From IMG/VR virus record IMGVR_UViG_3300017963_000029, positions 18,688-82,687 of that record: DNA of 64,000 nucleotides, one strand, 5' to 3'. The notes under the pieces were generated by a model, which was given only the letters and a program-made list of their open reading frames with translations, ran no database searches and was not told the DNA's origin. Below, one piece after another: positions 24,221 to 31,739 of this stretch. Position numbers and translations under genes: made by a program. The stretch's first letter is position 1; each line of letters begins with the position of its first letter. Origin of the DNA: a virus.

Positions 24221-25124
24221 AATAAGACTACGGCGGTTGATGGACCGGTACCGCGAGCTCGTGGAGAGAAACGCGCCCAGCATAGATCTGGCGAGGCTCG
24301 AGAAGGAGATCTGGGCCATCGTCAAGGTGAATCGCGACGTGGCGCTTCGGCGCCGGATATGGTTCGCAGAGGTGTTTGGAGGGAACACCGTCTATTACGA
24401 GAACCGGTGGCACATCTTCAGAAAGAAGTGGGCCCGCCCGCTTTTCGACGAGGTGGACAGCAAGAGGATGACCTGGAAGAGCGCCATCACCGCCTATCGG
24501 CGCTCCAACTTCCTCGCGCGCCGGCACGGCATGAAACCCGGCAAGGTTCTCAAGCGCGTGATGGAGCAGTACGACGGGACCACCAAATCCGTCGAGAATG
24601 CTGTTGTCGACGGCGAGGTGGTGCTTGATGTCAGCGACGGGCGCGAGTCGCTCAATCTGTTGGCCAAGGAGTTACGGGCCAAGGTAAAGCATGCCGCGGA
24701 GGTGTACGTGGCAGCGGCGCTCGACAAGATGGGCGTCGAGGACGACCAGCATCAGAAGATAATAGAGGACTTCGTTATCAGCATGGACCAGGTGGTCAAC
24801 GAGTTACTGATGACCATCCGCGTCTGCAGGAAGAACGCCAAGGAAGAGGGGCTCGCGAAGATAGGCCTTCGGTCGTTCGATTGGGCGTGCGAGGTCCTGG
24901 GTATTCAGGCTTCTTTTGGTGAGGAGGTGGATCTCAAGCTCGTCGGTAAAGTGGTTCGCCGGCGAGCGAGAGATCTGCACCCTGACCGTAATAAAACCCC
25001 GCAAGCGAAACAGGAGTATGACAACGTAAACCGTGCCCACGAGATACTGCTGGCGTACTCCCGGTTTCGCAGGAAAGGCAATGGAAATGGTATCACGCAG
25101 AAAGAAAATACGCAGTCTCCTTGA
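24210..25124 (+). CDS. Protein with C-terminal J domain
   Basis: ATG 24210 lies within the last codons of the previous gene, giving 304 residues. Residues 1-240 are helical, basic and unrecognised. Residues about 243-288 read KVVRRRARDLHPDRNKTP, then YDNVNRAHEILLAY: basic helix II, the HPD tripeptide, and helix III of a J domain. J domains stimulate Hsp70 ATPase, so the protein may recruit host DnaK to viral replication or assembly. A phage J domain is rare. A DnaJ-type zinc finger protein is encoded at 17954. Confidence 0.7.
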   Translation: MASEIRLRRLMDRYRELVERNAPSIDLARLEKEIWAIVKVNRDVALRRRIWFAEVFGGNTVYYENRWHIFRKKWARPLFDEVDSKRMTWKSAITAYRRSNFLARRHGMKPGKVLKRVMEQYDGTTKSVENAVVDGEVVLDVSDGRESLNLLAKELRAKVKHAAEVYVAAALDKMGVEDDQHQKIIEDFVISMDQVVNELLMTIRVCRKNAKEEGLAKIGLRSFDWACEVLGIQASFGEEVDLKLVGKVVRRRARDLHPDRNKTPQAKQEYDNVNRAHEILLAYSRFRRKGNGNGITQKENTQSP

Positions 25125-25623
25125 TTACAAACCCGACCCGAAAGTGAAGGACGAGGGCATGCAGGCGGCGATGTTCATGGTGTGGGCGGCGGAGGAGCTT
25201 CCCTACCGCTACATCCCGATGCCCATCATCGTCCGGATGGCCCGGGGCATGAATCGCACGCCCCGGCACGACAGCCCGGAGGTGGAGCTGTTCAAGAACA
25301 ACCGCTTCCAGCGGGTCAAGCGCATCCTCCTCGAGCAGTATCGGCGCGAGAATGACTGGGGCCCCGGGATGGGATATCGGGCCACGGTCGACAGCGCGGA
25401 CACTCTCAGGACGGCTTGGAAGAAGAGGCTCCGGGATATCCTGGCCGCCTTCAAAAGGGCCAAGGCCACCGGAGAGACCATCAACGAGAATCAGTTGACC
25501 AAGAAGGACCGGGAGTACTTCCTGTCTACCCGTGGGGCGGTCAAGAAGATGGACGGGCCCTCGTTGGGCGGGAAGTTGTTGCCGCGTGACGCCGAAGAGG
25601 ATGGTAAGAAAAAGACGGAGTGA
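25081..25623 (+). CDS. Unknown basic protein
   Basis: ATG 25081 (or ATG 25087) lies in the tail of the J-domain gene. The 180-residue product is helical and basic, with KKIRSLLDYKPDPKV near the start, a central YRYIPMPIIVRMARGMNRTP stretch and AAFKRAKATGETINENQLTK later. The overall pattern could be a DNA-binding helical domain. No defined family. It is coupled by TGATG to the methyltransferase gene. Confidence 0.55.
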   Translation: MEMVSRRKKIRSLLDYKPDPKVKDEGMQAAMFMVWAAEELPYRYIPMPIIVRMARGMNRTPRHDSPEVELFKNNRFQRVKRILLEQYRRENDWGPGMGYRATVDSADTLRTAWKKRLRDILAAFKRAKATGETINENQLTKKDREYFLSTRGAVKKMDGPSLGGKLLPRDAEEDGKKKTE

Positions 25624-27764
25624 TGCTCACCATAGGCTCTTTATTCTCTGGTATTGGAGGGCTCGAGTTGGGGCTGGAATTGTCCGGTCTCGGCCCCGTG
25701 CTCTTTCAAGCGGAGAAGGAGGAGTACTGCCTGGGCATCCTCGAAAAACACTGGCCAGAAGTGAAGAGGTTCGACGATGTCAGAAAAGTCACCGCAGACA
25801 CCGTGCCACGAGTCGACGTACTGTGCGGAGGATTTCCTTGTCAGGATATATCAGCAGCCGGCAAGGGTGAGGGCCTTAGCGGTTCTCGAAGCGGCCTCTG
25901 GTACGAGTTCGCTCGCGTCGTTAGTGAGCTCTGTCCAGAGTGGGTTGTCGTCGAAAACGTTGCAAGCGCAGCAAACCGTTGGGTCGATGCCGTCCGAAGA
26001 GACCTGGAAGGGAAAGGTTATGCAACGCTACCGATCCCACTTGCAGCAGCTGATGTTGGATCTTCTCATCTTCGTAAAAGAATCTTCATCGTTGGGCACC
26101 GCGCGCTGGACAACCCCGAAGAGCACGGCGAGCGGCCCGGACTACGCGCGATCCGGGAGGAAACGGAGCGGTGGAGACGACTTGGTGACTCAGGTGGCGA
26201 AGTGGCCGACCCCGACGGCATCCCTGTATGGGACGAGCCAGAACGAGGGACAGGTACCCCATCAACGTCCGAGTGCAGGGACGCCGAGTTTATGGACGAT
26301 AGCTCGCCGGTGGCCGACACCCGACGCGAACATGGGCAGCGGAGGGAGGATGACGGATCCGGAGAAAGTAACGCCGACGGGAAGAGATTTGGAGACAGGC
26401 AGAAAAAGGCAGATAACGTTAGGCGATGCGGTTCGCCGCCATCGTCGGTGGCCCACGCCGACGGCGGGGGATTCGAAGTCGAGCGGCAGCAGGAACTTAC
26501 CGGGGTCGAAAGCCCACCCGGGGGTGTCGTTGACGGACATGGCGCTTCACGGGAACAGCTCGACACCTCGCAGATGGCCGACGCCCAAACACCGGGATTT
26601 CAAGAGCGCAGCTGGTCCAGCAGGGATGAAACGAGACAATCCGGATTTGAATGTGGTGGCAGCGAAATGGCCGACGCCGACATCGTCGGAAGCGGGCAAT
26701 ACATCGAGGGGAGGGGACCGGAAGGACGAGCTTCTTTTGGGTGGCCTTTCGAGTGGCCACCACCGCCCGGAGACATGCAGTCATGGGGGCAAGTGCCGCC
26801 CGACTCTCAGCCCTCAGTTTGTGCTGTGGCTCATGGGATTCCCCAGAGGGTGGCTAGACTGAAGGCTTTGGGCAATGCAGTCGTACCACAATGCGCCGAA
26901 GTAGTTGGCTACATAATACAAGAACTATATACCCACGAAATACAGGAGATAGAAATGAAGTTGTTCAAGTTGAGTAAGACCGACAAGAAGGAGAAGTGCG
27001 CGGCCAACCGTTGCAAAGACGATCACACGGGAGAGGTTCCCGGCGATTTGTGGGGAAGAGAAACGGCCAAGCTTTGCGACCGGCACTTCAACGAGGCAGT
27101 CACCTTCGCAGAGCAGAACCCCGACTACAAGCCGCCGACCCCGGGAACTCCGGGCACCTCGTTGACGGTGGTGGACCAGGCACTGAACGACGAGCTTGAG
27201 GCCCAGTACAAGGAAGCCGAGGACATGCTCAAGGAGTTGGATGGCTTCGAGGTGGTAACGCAGCAGGACCTGGAGAACATAGCCGAGGTCCTCGTGATGG
27301 TGAAAGGCCGACGCAACTGGCTCGAGACGCGCGAGAAGGAGATAACCGTCCCCATCCACACCTCGTTGAAGAAGGTGCGAGAGCTATTTGAGCCGTCCAA
27401 GACGTTCTGGGCCAATGCCGAGGTCATCCTGAAGCAGAAGATAGCCGCAGCCAAGCTCCGCGAGGCCTGCAACACCGCCCAGGCGTTGCAGGAAGCGGCA
27501 GATGCCGCCGGCATCGGGGACAGCACCACGGTGGCGCATGCCACCTCGCGCATCACCACGGTCGGGGACGTGCCGGGCATCAGTACCCAGGACCGGTGGA
27601 ACTACAAGGTGGTGGACGCTTCGAAGGTGCCACGGAAGTACTTGATGGTCGACGACGCCAAGCTCCGGGCCCACTGCGCGATGTTCAAGGGCGACGACAA
27701 GCCCACCGCCATCGAGGGCATTGATTTTTTACCCGATGTCCGGGTGACGGCGAGGTCGAAATGA
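25623..27764 (+). CDS. C5-cytosine DNA methyltransferase fused in frame to a second domain
   Basis: ATG 25623 overlaps the previous stop. Motifs of C5 methyltransferases: I SLFSGIGGLELG (about 6-17), IV GGFPCQDIS with the catalytic cysteine near 73, VI VVENV (about 103), VIII HLRKRIFIVG (about 152), and X LKALGNAVVPQCAEVVG (about 413). Residues 165-370 form a long low-complexity stretch with repeated VADADG and MADA pieces instead of a usual target domain. No stop separates it from a second domain starting at Met 445, which has its own ribosome-binding site (ACAGGAGATAGAA). It may be one fused protein or two products. A second frame is open inside it. Confidence 0.8.
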   Translation: MLTIGSLFSGIGGLELGLELSGLGPVLFQAEKEEYCLGILEKHWPEVKRFDDVRKVTADTVPRVDVLCGGFPCQDISAAGKGEGLSGSRSGLWYEFARVVSELCPEWVVVENVASAANRWVDAVRRDLEGKGYATLPIPLAAADVGSSHLRKRIFIVGHRALDNPEEHGERPGLRAIREETERWRRLGDSGGEVADPDGIPVWDEPERGTGTPSTSECRDAEFMDDSSPVADTRREHGQRREDDGSGESNADGKRFGDRQKKADNVRRCGSPPSSVAHADGGGFEVERQQELTGVESPPGGVVDGHGASREQLDTSQMADAQTPGFQERSWSSRDETRQSGFECGGSEMADADIVGSGQYIEGRGPEGRASFGWPFEWPPPPGDMQSWGQVPPDSQPSVCAVAHGIPQRVARLKALGNAVVPQCAEVVGYIIQELYTHEIQEIEMKLFKLSKTDKKEKCAANRCKDDHTGEVPGDLWGRETAKLCDRHFNEAVTFAEQNPDYKPPTPGTPGTSLTVVDQALNDELEAQYKEAEDMLKELDGFEVVTQQDLENIAEVLVMVKGRRNWLETREKEITVPIHTSLKKVRELFEPSKTFWANAEVILKQKIAAAKLREACNTAQALQEAADAAGIGDSTTVAHATSRITTVGDVPGISTQDRWNYKVVDASKVPRKYLMVDDAKLRAHCAMFKGDDKPTAIEGIDFLPDVRVTARSK
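25777..26862 (+). CDS. Out-of-frame ORF nested in the methyltransferase gene, encoding a WPTP-repeat protein
   Basis: A 361-codon frame without stops lies entirely inside the methyltransferase gene in another frame. Its product begins with EDFLVRIYQQPARVRALAV, has five WPTP repeats (KWPTPTASL, RWPTPDANM, RWPTPTAGD, RWPTPKHRD, KWPTPTSSE) and ends LSPQFVLWLMGFPRGWLD. Proteins of this kind, with WPTP repeats and an end like LNP-FVEWLMGFP-GW, are known to me from bacteria and phages, often beside C5 methyltransferase genes. The match of ends and repeats suggests the frame is expressed, but no clear ribosome-binding site is seen at ATG 25777, and a true dual-coding pair is not proven. Confidence 0.5.
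   Translation: MSEKSPQTPCHESTYCAEDFLVRIYQQPARVRALAVLEAASGTSSLASLVSSVQSGLSSKTLQAQQTVGSMPSEETWKGKVMQRYRSHLQQLMLDLLIFVKESSSLGTARWTTPKSTASGPDYARSGRKRSGGDDLVTQVAKWPTPTASLYGTSQNEGQVPHQRPSAGTPSLWTIARRWPTPDANMGSGGRMTDPEKVTPTGRDLETGRKRQITLGDAVRRHRRWPTPTAGDSKSSGSRNLPGSKAHPGVSLTDMALHGNSSTPRRWPTPKHRDFKSAAGPAGMKRDNPDLNVVAAKWPTPTSSEAGNTSRGGDRKDELLLGGLSSGHHRPETCSHGGKCRPTLSPQFVLWLMGFPRGWLD
26955..27764 (+). CDS. Second domain downstream of the methyltransferase, with its own start site
   Basis: ATG 26955 follows ACAGGAGATAGAA at a good distance and is in frame with the methyltransferase, with no stop between. The 269-residue product begins MKLFKLSKTDKKEKC, has a small Cys/His group (CAANRC, later CDRHF) that may bind zinc, then a long helical section (ALQEAADAAGIG) and ends with a strand region (VVDASKVPRKYLMVDD) like phage proteins of the DUF1351 or recombination-associated kind. 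If translated alone it would be a separate protein; the lack of a stop makes readthrough certain unless translation is uncoupled. Confidence 0.55.
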   Translation: MKLFKLSKTDKKEKCAANRCKDDHTGEVPGDLWGRETAKLCDRHFNEAVTFAEQNPDYKPPTPGTPGTSLTVVDQALNDELEAQYKEAEDMLKELDGFEVVTQQDLENIAEVLVMVKGRRNWLETREKEITVPIHTSLKKVRELFEPSKTFWANAEVILKQKIAAAKLREACNTAQALQEAADAAGIGDSTTVAHATSRITTVGDVPGISTQDRWNYKVVDASKVPRKYLMVDDAKLRAHCAMFKGDDKPTAIEGIDFLPDVRVTARSK

Positions 27765-27997
27765 TCATCCGGATAATGGCCGGCGAGATATCGCTGGAGT
27801 TCGAGCTTCAGAGAGACGCGACCGCCCATATGTTGGTGGATGGAGGTTCCACTGATTTAGGTAAGTGGGAGAAGGACGGTAACACCCTCGAGATCATGGT
27901 ATCCGAGGAGGCTTTGAAGGGGGCTTTCACGAGCGTGGTCGCCAGTGCAGCCAAGGACCACGACAGTAAGGACGTGTTGATCTTCGAGTTGGATTAA
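27761..27997 (+). CDS. Unknown small protein
   Basis: A 78-residue protein coupled by ATGA to the previous gene and by TAATG to the HNH gene. It begins with a strand section (IIRIMAGEISLEFELQ) and ends in a helix and the acidic tail SKDVLIFELD. No motif is recognised. Confidence 0.6.
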   Translation: MIIRIMAGEISLEFELQRDATAHMLVDGGSTDLGKWEKDGNTLEIMVSEEALKGAFTSVVASAAKDHDSKDVLIFELD

Positions 27998-28473
27998 TGA
28001 ACCACGCGGCGCTCGAGAAGAGGTTCTGGGCCAAGGTAGACAAGAACGGCCCGTACAACGAGAGGCTGGGGAGCCGGTGTCATGTGTGGAAGGGGGCTCG
28101 CCGCCGTGGGTACGGACGTTTCGGGCTCACCTCCAAGGTGACGTTGTCGGCTCATCGCTTCGCCTGGGAGTTGGAGAAGGGGCCGATACCTGAAGGCCTG
28201 ATCGTGCTCCACCAGTGCGACAACAAACCATGCGTTAACACCGACCACCTGCGCATCGGCACCACCCAGGACAACTCCGACGACTGTCGTGAGCGAGGGC
28301 AGCTTCCCGCCGGCGAGCGGAACGGAGGAGCCAAGCTTAGCGCCGAGGATGTTAGGGAGATAAGACGAAGAGCGGCGAACGGATCAACACATTCGGCGCT
28401 TGCCAGGGAGTATGGGGTACACAAGACAACTATAACGAGGGCCGTCTCCAGGCGGCACTGGAGGGTAGCATGA
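27997..28473 (+). CDS. HNH endonuclease with C-terminal helix-turn-helix
   Basis: A 158-residue protein. The nuclease core is CHVWKGARRRGYGRFG, then LIVLHQCDNKPCVNTDHLRIGT, with the catalytic His, a zinc-type Cys pair and Asn/His of the HNH_3 fold. The C-terminus GAKLSAEDVREIRRR and HSALAREYGVHKTTITRAV is a helix-turn-helix like those that guide homing endonucleases. It is probably a free-standing homing endonuclease that spreads with its site, but a role in viral DNA processing cannot be excluded. Confidence 0.8.
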   Translation: MNHAALEKRFWAKVDKNGPYNERLGSRCHVWKGARRRGYGRFGLTSKVTLSAHRFAWELEKGPIPEGLIVLHQCDNKPCVNTDHLRIGTTQDNSDDCRERGQLPAGERNGGAKLSAEDVREIRRRAANGSTHSALAREYGVHKTTITRAVSRRHWRVA

Positions 28474-28874
28474 GCAACTATGTACCGATGCCGAGTCCGG
28501 AACTCCGGGCGGCGATAGAGTGGCTGAAGAAAATGGCGGAGATGCAGCCGTGGGATTCTGAAAACTCTAAGAATGCTCGCACGTTTCTTCGTGAGCTGGA
28601 TATGTTGATATACGGCTACATCCGGTTTTATGAGTGGGAGCGGTATCAGGATTTCATTCGTCCGCGCAACGAGTTGGCGCAAAAGATTTTTACAAGGCAT
28701 CTCCCGGTGGCTTTGGAAAAACTAGAACCGGGACCAAGGGTTCCGCAGATCGACGAGATCATGGAAGGATGTATCAGAATGGCAGATCGTTTCCTTGAGC
28801 TATCTGGCGAGAAGGTGAAGAATGTCGAGGATATCAAGGAGCGTCTGCGTGAGCACTTAGGGTGGAAGCCGTGA
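28470..28874 (+). CDS. Unknown helical protein
   Basis: A 134-residue helical protein, coupled by ATGA to the HNH gene and by GTGA to the radical SAM gene. It contains several Trp/Tyr-rich helices (YGYIRFYEWERYQDF) and ends LREHLGWKP. No motif is recognised. It could be an accessory subunit for the radical SAM enzyme by position only. Confidence 0.55.
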   Translation: MSNYVPMPSPELRAAIEWLKKMAEMQPWDSENSKNARTFLRELDMLIYGYIRFYEWERYQDFIRPRNELAQKIFTRHLPVALEKLEPGPRVPQIDEIMEGCIRMADRFLELSGEKVKNVEDIKERLREHLGWKP

Positions 28875-29707
28875 TCGTCAACACCGCCAAGAACCGGAAT
28901 CGCGACAAGTACACCTTCGCGAACATCAACCTACTGGGGAAGTGTAATGCGGATTGTTTCTTCTGCCTGGGCAAGGATATCGAGCATCTTCTGTCGCAGC
29001 ATAACCAGACACAAACGCACTGGCTTAACTGGCCTAACCTGCAGGAGTTCCTCAACCTCTGTCAGGAACATCACATCGAAAAGATCTACCTCACGGGCCA
29101 GAACACTGACCCTACTTTGTACCGGTATTTATCCGGACTGATCGGGTTTCTACAGTCGGCGGGTTTTCACGTTGGTATCCGGACCAACGGCCTGGCGGCG
29201 GAACGAGTACTGCCGGCAATAAATCTGTGCAGGGAAGAGATCGGCTACTCCATCCACACCCTGGACCCCATGACGCAGAAGATGGTGATGGGGACCGAGA
29301 AGATACCCGATTGGGGGAAGTTGCTCACCGAGAGCGGCCCCAACGTGAGGGTGTCCATCGTTCTCAACCGGTGTAACGAGTACGAGCTCTTTGACATTCT
29401 CCGGTTCACGAGGAACTTCTCGGACCTCCGGTACATCCAGGTCAGGCGCATCAGCACCGACACGCGCCTTGAGGCGCTGGCGCCCGACATGGCCGCCTAC
29501 GAGCGCGTGTATACCATCGTCAGCCGGGCGTTCCCGCTGAAGCGGAGGTTCGTCACGGACGCCGAGGTCTACGACATCTATGGCCAGGACGTGGTGTTCT
29601 GGCGCACCATCAAGACGTCGGTCAACTCGATGAACTATTTCACCGACGGGACTATCAGCGAGAAGTACTTCATCGTCGAGGGGTATCTTGAGCAGCAGGG
29701 AGAATAG
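28871..29707 (+). CDS. Radical SAM protein
   Basis: GTG 28871 overlaps the previous stop (GTGA); an earlier GTG at 28862 is possible. The 278-residue protein has CNADCFFC near residue 25, the CxxxCxxC cluster that binds the 4Fe-4S centre of radical SAM enzymes, followed by barrel strands EKIYLTGQNTDPT, HVGIRTNGLA and EIGYSIHTLDP, where HVGIRTNG is the typical beta-4 segment. It should generate a 5-deoxyadenosyl radical. The substrate is unknown; viral examples modify nucleobases, peptides or cofactors. No SPASM domain is seen. Confidence 0.8.
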   Translation: MIVNTAKNRNRDKYTFANINLLGKCNADCFFCLGKDIEHLLSQHNQTQTHWLNWPNLQEFLNLCQEHHIEKIYLTGQNTDPTLYRYLSGLIGFLQSAGFHVGIRTNGLAAERVLPAINLCREEIGYSIHTLDPMTQKMVMGTEKIPDWGKLLTESGPNVRVSIVLNRCNEYELFDILRFTRNFSDLRYIQVRRISTDTRLEALAPDMAAYERVYTIVSRAFPLKRRFVTDAEVYDIYGQDVVFWRTIKTSVNSMNYFTDGTISEKYFIVEGYLEQQGE

Positions 29708-29872
29708 ATGATGACCGATTGGAAGCACGAATTACAGCAACCTCCGATGATAGCGATGATCGTTATGTTTTCGCTGCTCACCATAATTGCTTTGAGCTAT
29801 ACGTGGTCGAGGATCATGTGTAACTGTCCGGAGTGCGATTGCTCTGGTTGTGAGTGTGTACTGAAGGATTGA
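29708..29872 (+). CDS. Small single-span membrane protein with Cys-rich tail
   Basis: A 54-residue protein, starting ATG ATG directly after the radical SAM stop. One membrane span (MIAMIVMFSLLTIIALSYTW) is followed by CNCPECDCSGCECVLKD, seven cysteines, which could bind a metal or form disulfides. Such small Cys-tailed membrane proteins have no known class. It may be a lysis, envelope or metal-handling peptide. Confidence 0.6.
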   Translation: MMTDWKHELQQPPMIAMIVMFSLLTIIALSYTWSRIMCNCPECDCSGCECVLKD

Positions 29873-29875
29873 AGC

Positions 29876-30061
29876 GTGAGCTACTACCGCTTTGCTTCTC
29901 GAAGTTGTCGAATCTGCGACTGTGCTCTTTCTCCGGTCTCCACCATTGTCCTTTACGGCAACACCTACTGCCCTCTTCACGCATACATGTTTTTGATACT
30001 TCTGGCTGACGAGGTAATAGAACTGGACTCGCACAGCGGTCCTATAATCAAGAGGAGGTGA
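29876..30061 (+). CDS. Small Cys-rich protein
   Basis: A 61-residue protein (GTG start) with CRICDCALSP near residues 11-20 and TYCPLHAYM later, making a small zinc-finger or zinc-ribbon with a following hydrophobic helix (AYMFLILLADEVIEL). It is part of a run of short genes after the radical SAM gene. Function unknown. Confidence 0.55.
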   Translation: MSYYRFASRSCRICDCALSPVSTIVLYGNTYCPLHAYMFLILLADEVIELDSHSGPIIKRR

Positions 30062-30064
30062 AGG

Positions 30065-30292
30065 GTGGGCTACAGACACTGCGAGAAACATGACCGAGAT
30101 GCCACCAACGGTTGTCCCCTGTGCATGGTCGAGAGCTACCATTATCATCCTTGCTCTGACAAAGAGTTCTGCAAGGGTAAAGGGACCTCGCTTTGTGAAA
30201 GCAATTGTGTGCCCGACGGGGATGGTGAGTACGAGCCTAAGATCTGCGTTTTATGTTACCTGGCGCGACAGTATACGGAGATAGAAAAATGA
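30065..30292 (+). CDS. Small Cys/His-rich protein
   Basis: A 75-residue protein (GTG start) with CEKHDRDATNGCPLC, HYHPCSDKEFCKGKGTSLC and a final CVLCYL, about nine cysteines and several histidines in pairs, most likely two zinc-binding knuckles. It overlaps the next gene. No enzyme motif; probably a nucleic-acid or protein binding module. Confidence 0.55.
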   Translation: MGYRHCEKHDRDATNGCPLCMVESYHYHPCSDKEFCKGKGTSLCESNCVPDGDGEYEPKICVLCYLARQYTEIEK

Positions 30293-30606
30293 AAGATAAA
30301 ACACTTTTTGGAGCAGGACTTGCTTTAATTATTTTCTTGGGAGGCCTTTTAGTGTTCATGGATATAGGGCGTATGCAGCTTGAAAAACGTATTGCTTCGC
30401 TCGATATCGACCTCAAGGTGTGTCAGGGACACAAGGAGGTAAACTGGGCCAACTACAAGGCCTGCCAGGGGAAGCTCGAGAAGTGCCGCGAGCGAAAACC
30501 GTTACCTGAGCGTCTCAAGAACATGACCCTGCAGGACGTCATAGACGACGTGCGTGAGATAGACCAGATGGTGAAGGCGTTCGTTGAAAGGCAGAAGAGC
30601 CGGTAA
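30289..30606 (+). CDS. N-terminally anchored coiled-coil protein
   Basis: ATG 30289 overlaps the previous stop. The 105-residue protein opens with a short basic start and a membrane span (TLFGAGLALIIFLGGLLVFM), then a heptad-rich helix (MQLEKRIASLDIDLKVC) with cysteines, and a basic end. The layout (signal anchor then periplasmic coiled coil) resembles phage i-spanins, which help disrupt the outer membrane, but no partner o-spanin is seen beside it, so the assignment stays open. Confidence 0.5.
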   Translation: MKDKTLFGAGLALIIFLGGLLVFMDIGRMQLEKRIASLDIDLKVCQGHKEVNWANYKACQGKLEKCRERKPLPERLKNMTLQDVIDDVREIDQMVKAFVERQKSR

Positions 30607-30608
30607 TG

Positions 30609-31106
30609 CTACATCGAGTTCAGCGCGACGGAGAGGCCTTCAAACTGGGCGGTGAGCTTCGAGAGGTTGTCGATGATTACGCAGAGGCCGGCGGTGTTCC
30701 AACGGGGGACCGTCGCGTCCGTGTGGGGTCGGTCGATGGCTCTCAGCAGGTCCTCTTCGGTTCGCCGTATCATTTCCTTGACCCAGTGACACTGCAGGTG
30801 GAGTCGGTCTACCCGACAAAGCTCTGTCCATGATTCGTATTCTTTTTCGACGGTTCGCTGTGCCTGGCGGATAAGGTCGGAGGGAAGATGGGAAGCGTCA
30901 ACGATAAGGCTTTCGAAAACACCACCGGGTTTGAGGCTTTGAAGTTCCGCTCCGACGAGGCCTGCCACCGGGTGTACTTCGAAAACACATCGATCATGCC
31001 CCTCGATGCTCTCGTAAATGAATGTTCCGCTATGCTCTTCTGGATTGAGACACAGAAGGCATATCTGGTATTTCTCTTTCAGCGGGATGTTGGAGACGCT
31101 TCCCAT
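30609..31106 (-). CDS. Unknown protein with N-terminal CxxC motif, in the repressor module
   Basis: A 165-residue minus-strand protein, downstream of the adenine methyltransferase gene in the same minus unit. The N-terminus reads YQICLLCLNPEEHSGTFIYE, a CxxC with nearby His/Glu that may bind zinc. The rest has helices (LIRQAQRTVEKEYESW) and a Cys in LHLQCHWVKEM. Nothing links it to a known function. It lies back to back with the plus gene ending at 30606. Confidence 0.55.
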   Translation of the reverse strand: MGSVSNIPLKEKYQICLLCLNPEEHSGTFIYESIEGHDRCVFEVHPVAGLVGAELQSLKPGGVFESLIVDASHLPSDLIRQAQRTVEKEYESWTELCRVDRLHLQCHWVKEMIRRTEEDLLRAIDRPHTDATVPRWNTAGLCVIIDNLSKLTAQFEGLSVALNSM

Positions 31107-31736
31107 CTAGGATTTCCAATCGACCCAGCCGAAGGATACACTTTCAGTCCATTTTTCGTAATCCGACATCGGAAGAGGCTCCGGGCGGAGGATGCACTCC
31201 ACCGCCATGTAGTCGGCCATGGGGGTGAACTTGGTGGGGGTGCCACCGAGGCCCACGAAGTGTGGGCGGTAGGTCAGGATGGCGATACGGATGGGCTGGA
31301 CGTACCGCCAGCAGTCCTGGAATCGGTCCTTGCCGTTCAGGGCCACGGTTCGTATCAGCGCGCAGGCTCTACGGGCCCACAACAGGCTCCTGTAGATGAA
31401 GAAGGCCTCGCCGTTGTTGGCGTAGGGAGGGTTCAGGATGGCCAGGTCGGCCCGCAGTTGGGGCACTTCCAGGTGGAGGAAGTCGGCACAGATGATCCGC
31501 GCCCGGGGGCGCCAATATTGGAGCTCGGGGATGATGTCCGGGTCGATTTCCACCGCCACCACCCCCTCCCGGTCGGGGGTGAGGGACCCCTCGCCGGCGG
31601 CGGGGTCGACGATAAGCTCCGCCTCGTCGACCCGGGCCCATTTCTGGAAGTCAAACGCCACCTTCGTCGGTGTGAACCACTGACACCAGTTCTCGCGCTC
31701 CTCGTCGGAGGTGATGACCGCGGCGACCTGGGGCAT
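31107..31736 (-). CDS. Adenine-N6 DNA methyltransferase-like protein
   Basis: A 209-residue protein with a SAM-binding motif IVDPAAGEGS (about 42-51), an acidic strand end VAVEIDP (about 60-66), CADFLHL (motif III) and the catalytic motif NPPY (residues 102-105) of N6-adenine or N4-cytosine amino methyltransferases. It has no clear target recognition domain and is short, like orphan phage Dam-type enzymes. It may protect viral DNA or set a methylation signal for replication. It lies four bases from the repressor gene, so they may be co-transcribed. Confidence 0.8.
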   Translation of the reverse strand: MPQVAAVITSDEERENWCQWFTPTKVAFDFQKWARVDEAELIVDPAAGEGSLTPDREGVVAVEIDPDIIPELQYWRPRARIICADFLHLEVPQLRADLAILNPPYANNGEAFFIYRSLLWARRACALIRTVALNGKDRFQDCWRYVQPIRIAILTYRPHFVGLGGTPTKFTPMADYMAVECILRPEPLPMSDYEKWTESVSFGWVDWKS

Positions 31737-31739
31737 GAC

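Noticed and set aside
27997-28473. Transposase or integrase
   Set aside because: The HNH core and C-terminal helix-turn-helix fit a homing endonuclease; no DDE, serine or tyrosine recombinase motifs occur in the window, and no terminal repeats flank the gene.
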